Source: an uncultured Clostridium sp. (GTDB lineage: Bacteria > Bacillota > Clostridia > Clostridiales > Clostridiaceae). From it: a stretch of DNA of 17,587 bases. The notes below the pieces were generated by a model. The model saw only the letters and a program-made list of their open reading frames with translations. It ran no database searches and was not told the DNA's origin. How positions within the stretch are numbered: position 1 is the stretch's first letter; every line of letters begins with the position of its first letter. Below are positions 15,759 to 17,587 of the stretch, in pieces. Position numbers and translations under genes: made by a program. The stretch is from assembly GCA_946575275.1 (NCBI GenBank), contig CAMNZV010000011.1, positions 1 to 17,587 on the forward strand. Reading direction: 5' to 3'.

Positions 15759-17291
15759 TTATTTGATTAAATTTTCACCATTCATTTCACTTGGAACACT
15801 AAGTCCTAATACATTTAGCATAGTTGGTGCTATATCTGCAAGTTTTCCTTCTTTTAAGGATTTTCCACTTGTATTGTTTGATACCCATAGGAAAGGTACT
15901 GTGTTTGTTGTATGTGCTGTAAATGGAGTTCCTGTTGAGAAATCTACCATTGTTTCTGCATTACCATGGTCTGCAGTTATAAATATTGTTCCATCCTTTT
16001 CAAGAACCTTATCTACAACTTTTCCTAAACATTCATCTACTGTTTCAACTGCCTTTATTGCAGCCTCTATTATTCCTGTGTGTCCAACCATATCAGGATT
16101 TGCAAAGTTTAATATTATCATATCGTATATATCAGAATCTAATCTTTTTATTAGTTCTTCTGTAACTTCATAAGCTGACATTTCTGGTTTTAAATCATAT
16201 GTTGCAACCTTAGGTGATTGAATTAATGCTCTATCTTCACCTTTATTTTCTTTTTCTACTCCTCCATTAAAGAAGAAGGTAACATGTGCGTATTTTTCTG
16301 TTTCTGCAATTCTTAATTGGTTTAAGCCCTTACTTGAAACATATTCTCCTAGTGTATTTGTAAGTGTTTGTGGTTTAAATGCAACATCTACACCTTCTAA
16401 AGTTTTATCATATTGTGTCATTGTTACAAAGGTAAGATTTAATGTGTTTCTGCTAAAGCCATCAAAGGTTTTGTCATTTATAGCTCTTGTTATTTCTCTT
16501 GCTCTATCTGGTCTAAAGTTAAAGAATATTACAGAATCTCCATCTTTTATTGTTGCCTTTGCCTTTCCATCTTCAGTTATAACACATGGAAGAACAAATT
16601 CATCTGTTTTATTTTCAGCATAAGATCTTTCAATAGCTTTTATTGCTGATGTATCCTCTTCTCCTTTTCCAAGAACTAAGGCATTGTATGCAAGTTCAAC
16701 TCTTTCCCATCTGTTGTCTCTATCCATTGCATAGTATCTACCACTTATAGTAGCTATTTCTCCAACACCAACTTCTTTAATTATTTCTTCTGTTTTTATT
16801 ATGAAATCTTTCCCTGATGATGGTGGTACATCTCTACCATCCATAAAGGCATGAATGTATACCTTTTGTAATCCCTTTTCTTTTGCAAATTGTAATAATC
16901 CTTTTAAATGGTTTATATGAGAGTGAACTCCACCATCTGAAAGTAGTCCTAATAAGTGCAATGCCTTATTATTATCCTTTGCATTATTTATTGCCTTAAG
17001 CAATGCTTCATTTTCAAAAAAGTCTCTATCTTCTATTGCTTTTGTAATTCTAGTTAACTCTTGATATACTATTCTTCCAGATCCAATATTTAAATGACCA
17101 ACTTCTGAGTTTCCCATTTGTCCTTCTGGAAGTCCAACTGCTAACCCACTAGCATTTAAATTGGTATGAGGATATTCCTTTAATAATTTGTCAAAGTTAG
17201 GCTTTTTTGCAAGCTCAACAGCATTTCCTTCTGATTTTGGAGCATTTCCAAATCCATCTAAAATCATTAACATTACAGGTTTCTTAGCCAT
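15759..17291 (-). CDS. gpmI: 2,3-bisphosphoglycerate-independent phosphoglycerate mutase
   Basis: This 510-residue cytoplasmic enzyme interconverts 3- and 2-phosphoglycerate in glycolysis and gluconeogenesis, using two Mn(II) ions and no cofactor. Alkaline-phosphatase-type metal and nucleophile residues are intact: Asp12 (LDGFG), Ser62 ([11 protein letters not shown], the phosphorylated serine), Asp400 and His404 (NPDMVGHTG), Asp441-His442 (TADHGN) and His460 (FTAHT). Positions 12 and 62 agree with the numbering of the Geobacillus enzyme. I chose the ATG at 17291, giving [20 protein letters not shown] lies 5 bases upstream of it, whereas the in-frame ATG at 17303 would place that box inside the coding sequence. 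It is monocistronic, with its own terminator. The usual clostridial neighbours gap, pgk and tpiA are not in the window. Confidence 0.97.
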   Translation of the reverse strand: MAKKPVMLMILDGFGNAPKSEGNAVELAKKPNFDKLLKEYPHTNLNASGLAVGLPEGQMGNSEVGHLNIGSGRIVYQELTRITKAIEDRDFFENEALLKAINNAKDNNKALHLLGLLSDGGVHSHINHLKGLLQFAKEKGLQKVYIHAFMDGRDVPPSSGKDFIIKTEEIIKEVGVGEIATISGRYYAMDRDNRWERVELAYNALVLGKGEEDTSAIKAIERSYAENKTDEFVLPCVITEDGKAKATIKDGDSVIFFNFRPDRAREITRAINDKTFDGFSRNTLNLTFVTMTQYDKTLEGVDVAFKPQTLTNTLGEYVSSKGLNQLRIAETEKYAHVTFFFNGGVEKENKGEDRALIQSPKVATYDLKPEMSAYEVTEELIKRLDSDIYDMIILNFANPDMVGHTGIIEAAIKAVETVDECLGKVVDKVLEKDGTIFITADHGNAETMVDFSTGTPFTAHTTNTVPFLWVSNNTSGKSLKEGKLADIAPTMLNVLGLSVPSEMNGENLIK

Positions 17292-17296
17292 AATTT

Positions 17297-17301
17297 CCTC
17301 C
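17297..17301 (-). promoter_or_regulatory. Ribosome binding site fixing the gpmI start
   Basis: GGAGG sits 5 bases before the ATG at 17291. It overlaps the alternative ATG at 17303-17301, which itself lacks a purine box at a usable distance. The shorter 510-residue product is therefore favoured over a 514-residue one. Confidence 0.75.
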
Positions 17302-17335
17302 ATTTTATCTATACAATTTTGTTTTTATTATCTTT

Positions 17336-17341
17336 ATTATA
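17336..17341 (-). promoter_or_regulatory. Possible -10 box for gpmI
   Basis: TATAAT lies about 45 bases before the gpmI start. A second TATAAT is at 17348-17353. Neither has a convincing -35 at 16-18 bases, so the position of the promoter between pepD and gpmI is uncertain. Confidence 0.3.
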
Positions 17342-17357
17342 CTACAAATTATAAAAT

Positions 17358-17373
17358 TCACATAGCAATGTAA
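17358..17373 (-). terminator. Weak hairpin after the pepD-like gene
   Basis: TTACAT (17368-17373) can pair with ATGTGA (17358-17363), including one G-U pair, around a 4-base loop. ATTTTAT follows. It begins 4 bases after the stop of the dipeptidase gene. The stem is short and AT-rich and the T-run is broken, so partial read-through into gpmI is possible. Confidence 0.25.
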
Positions 17374-17376
17374 GCA

Positions 17377-17587
17377 TTATACTAAAAGATTTTTTAATAT
17401 TTCTTTTAAATATTCATATACTCTTTTTGTTGATGAAATTGATAAGTTTTCTTTTGGTGTATGGGCATCTCTTATATCAGGTCCAAAGCTTACCATATCT
17501 ATATCTCCAAGTTTTTCTTGAAATAATCCACATTCAACCCCTGCATGTATTGCATAAACCTTCATTTCTTCTCCATACATTTCTTTA
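17377..17587 (-). CDS. pepD: Aminoacyl-histidine (Xaa-His) dipeptidase, C-terminal part (partial)
   Basis: The last 70 or so codons of a gene entering from beyond the window. The reading frame continues upstream of the internal Met at 17580 (Lys-Glu precede it), so 17580 is not the start. The segment reads YAIHAGVECGLF, then VSFGPDIRDAHTPKENLSI and a helical ending YEYLKEILKNL. HAG-ECG and the P-DAHTP-E-LSI block are the C-terminal landmarks of the M20-family PepD/beta-Ala-His dipeptidases, where the His of DAHTP binds zinc. The enzyme hydrolyses dipeptides with C-terminal histidine, and related ones. The symbol is given by family resemblance. Other M20 peptidases (PepT) end differently, but the fragment is short. 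Confidence 0.8.
   Translation of the reverse strand, partial: KEMYGEEMKVYAIHAGVECGLFQEKLGDIDMVSFGPDIRDAHTPKENLSISSTKRVYEYLKEILKNLLV

Noticed and set aside
15739..16173. Plus-strand open frame of 144 codons opposite the end of gpmI
   Set aside because: It is antisense to a well-supported gene, starts inside the gpmI terminator and is rich in Ser, Phe and Ile, as expected for a reversed reading.
1..17587. CRISPR array, tRNA/rRNA, insertion sequence or prophage
   Set aside because: No regularly spaced repeats, no cloverleaf-like or rRNA-like stretches and no transposase, integrase or phage protein were seen on either strand.

Overview
The window is AT-rich and gene-dense. Its protein families (GlgC/GlgD pair, GpmI of 510 residues, WYL regulator, MacB/FtsX-type exporter) and its strong AGGAGG-like ribosome binding sites point to a low-GC Firmicute, most likely Clostridium sensu stricto. 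I cannot name the species from the sequence. Nearly everything reads on the minus strand. The one exception is a PHP-domain gene at 6456-7220.

Region 1 (1-6125, minus strand) is one compact operon. In transcription order it encodes an ABC ATPase, an 811-residue FtsX-type permease, an OmpR-family response regulator, a sensor histidine kinase, a WYL-domain transcription factor, and the start of a small membrane-anchored protein cut by the window edge. This is an exporter with its own two-component system and a second, unrelated regulator. The substrate is unknown. A good extended -10 promoter lies upstream of the ATPase gene.

Region 2 (6126-6455) is a 330-base gap between divergent genes. It holds both promoters and, between them, an unusually GC-rich palindromic patch. 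On the minus strand that patch reads as a terminator-like hairpin followed by a short stretch resembling the 5' end of a group IIC intron. I treat it as a candidate intron remnant.

Region 3 (6456-7240) is a monocistronic plus-strand gene for a PHP-family metal-dependent hydrolase. It ends inside a perfect bidirectional terminator shared with the convergent glycogen operon.

Region 4 (7246-15462, minus strand) is a complete glycogen (granulose) operon in the order glgB-glgA-glgP-glgC-glgD. GlgC/GlgD make ADP-glucose, GlgA extends the alpha-1,4 chain, GlgB adds alpha-1,6 branches, and GlgP degrades the polymer to glucose-1-phosphate. Upstream of glgB are one sigma-A-like and one sigma-H-like promoter candidate.

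Region 5 (15711-17587, minus strand) holds gpmI, the cofactor-independent phosphoglycerate mutase of glycolysis, with its own strong terminator. Beyond it is the 3' end of an aminoacyl-histidine dipeptidase (pepD-like) gene that runs off the window.

No tRNA, rRNA, CRISPR array, complete insertion sequence or phage gene was seen. Most of the window is conventional core and metabolic sequence. The points most worth a second look are the 6226-6293 patch, the ABC/two-component/WYL operon, and the promoter region of the glycogen operon.
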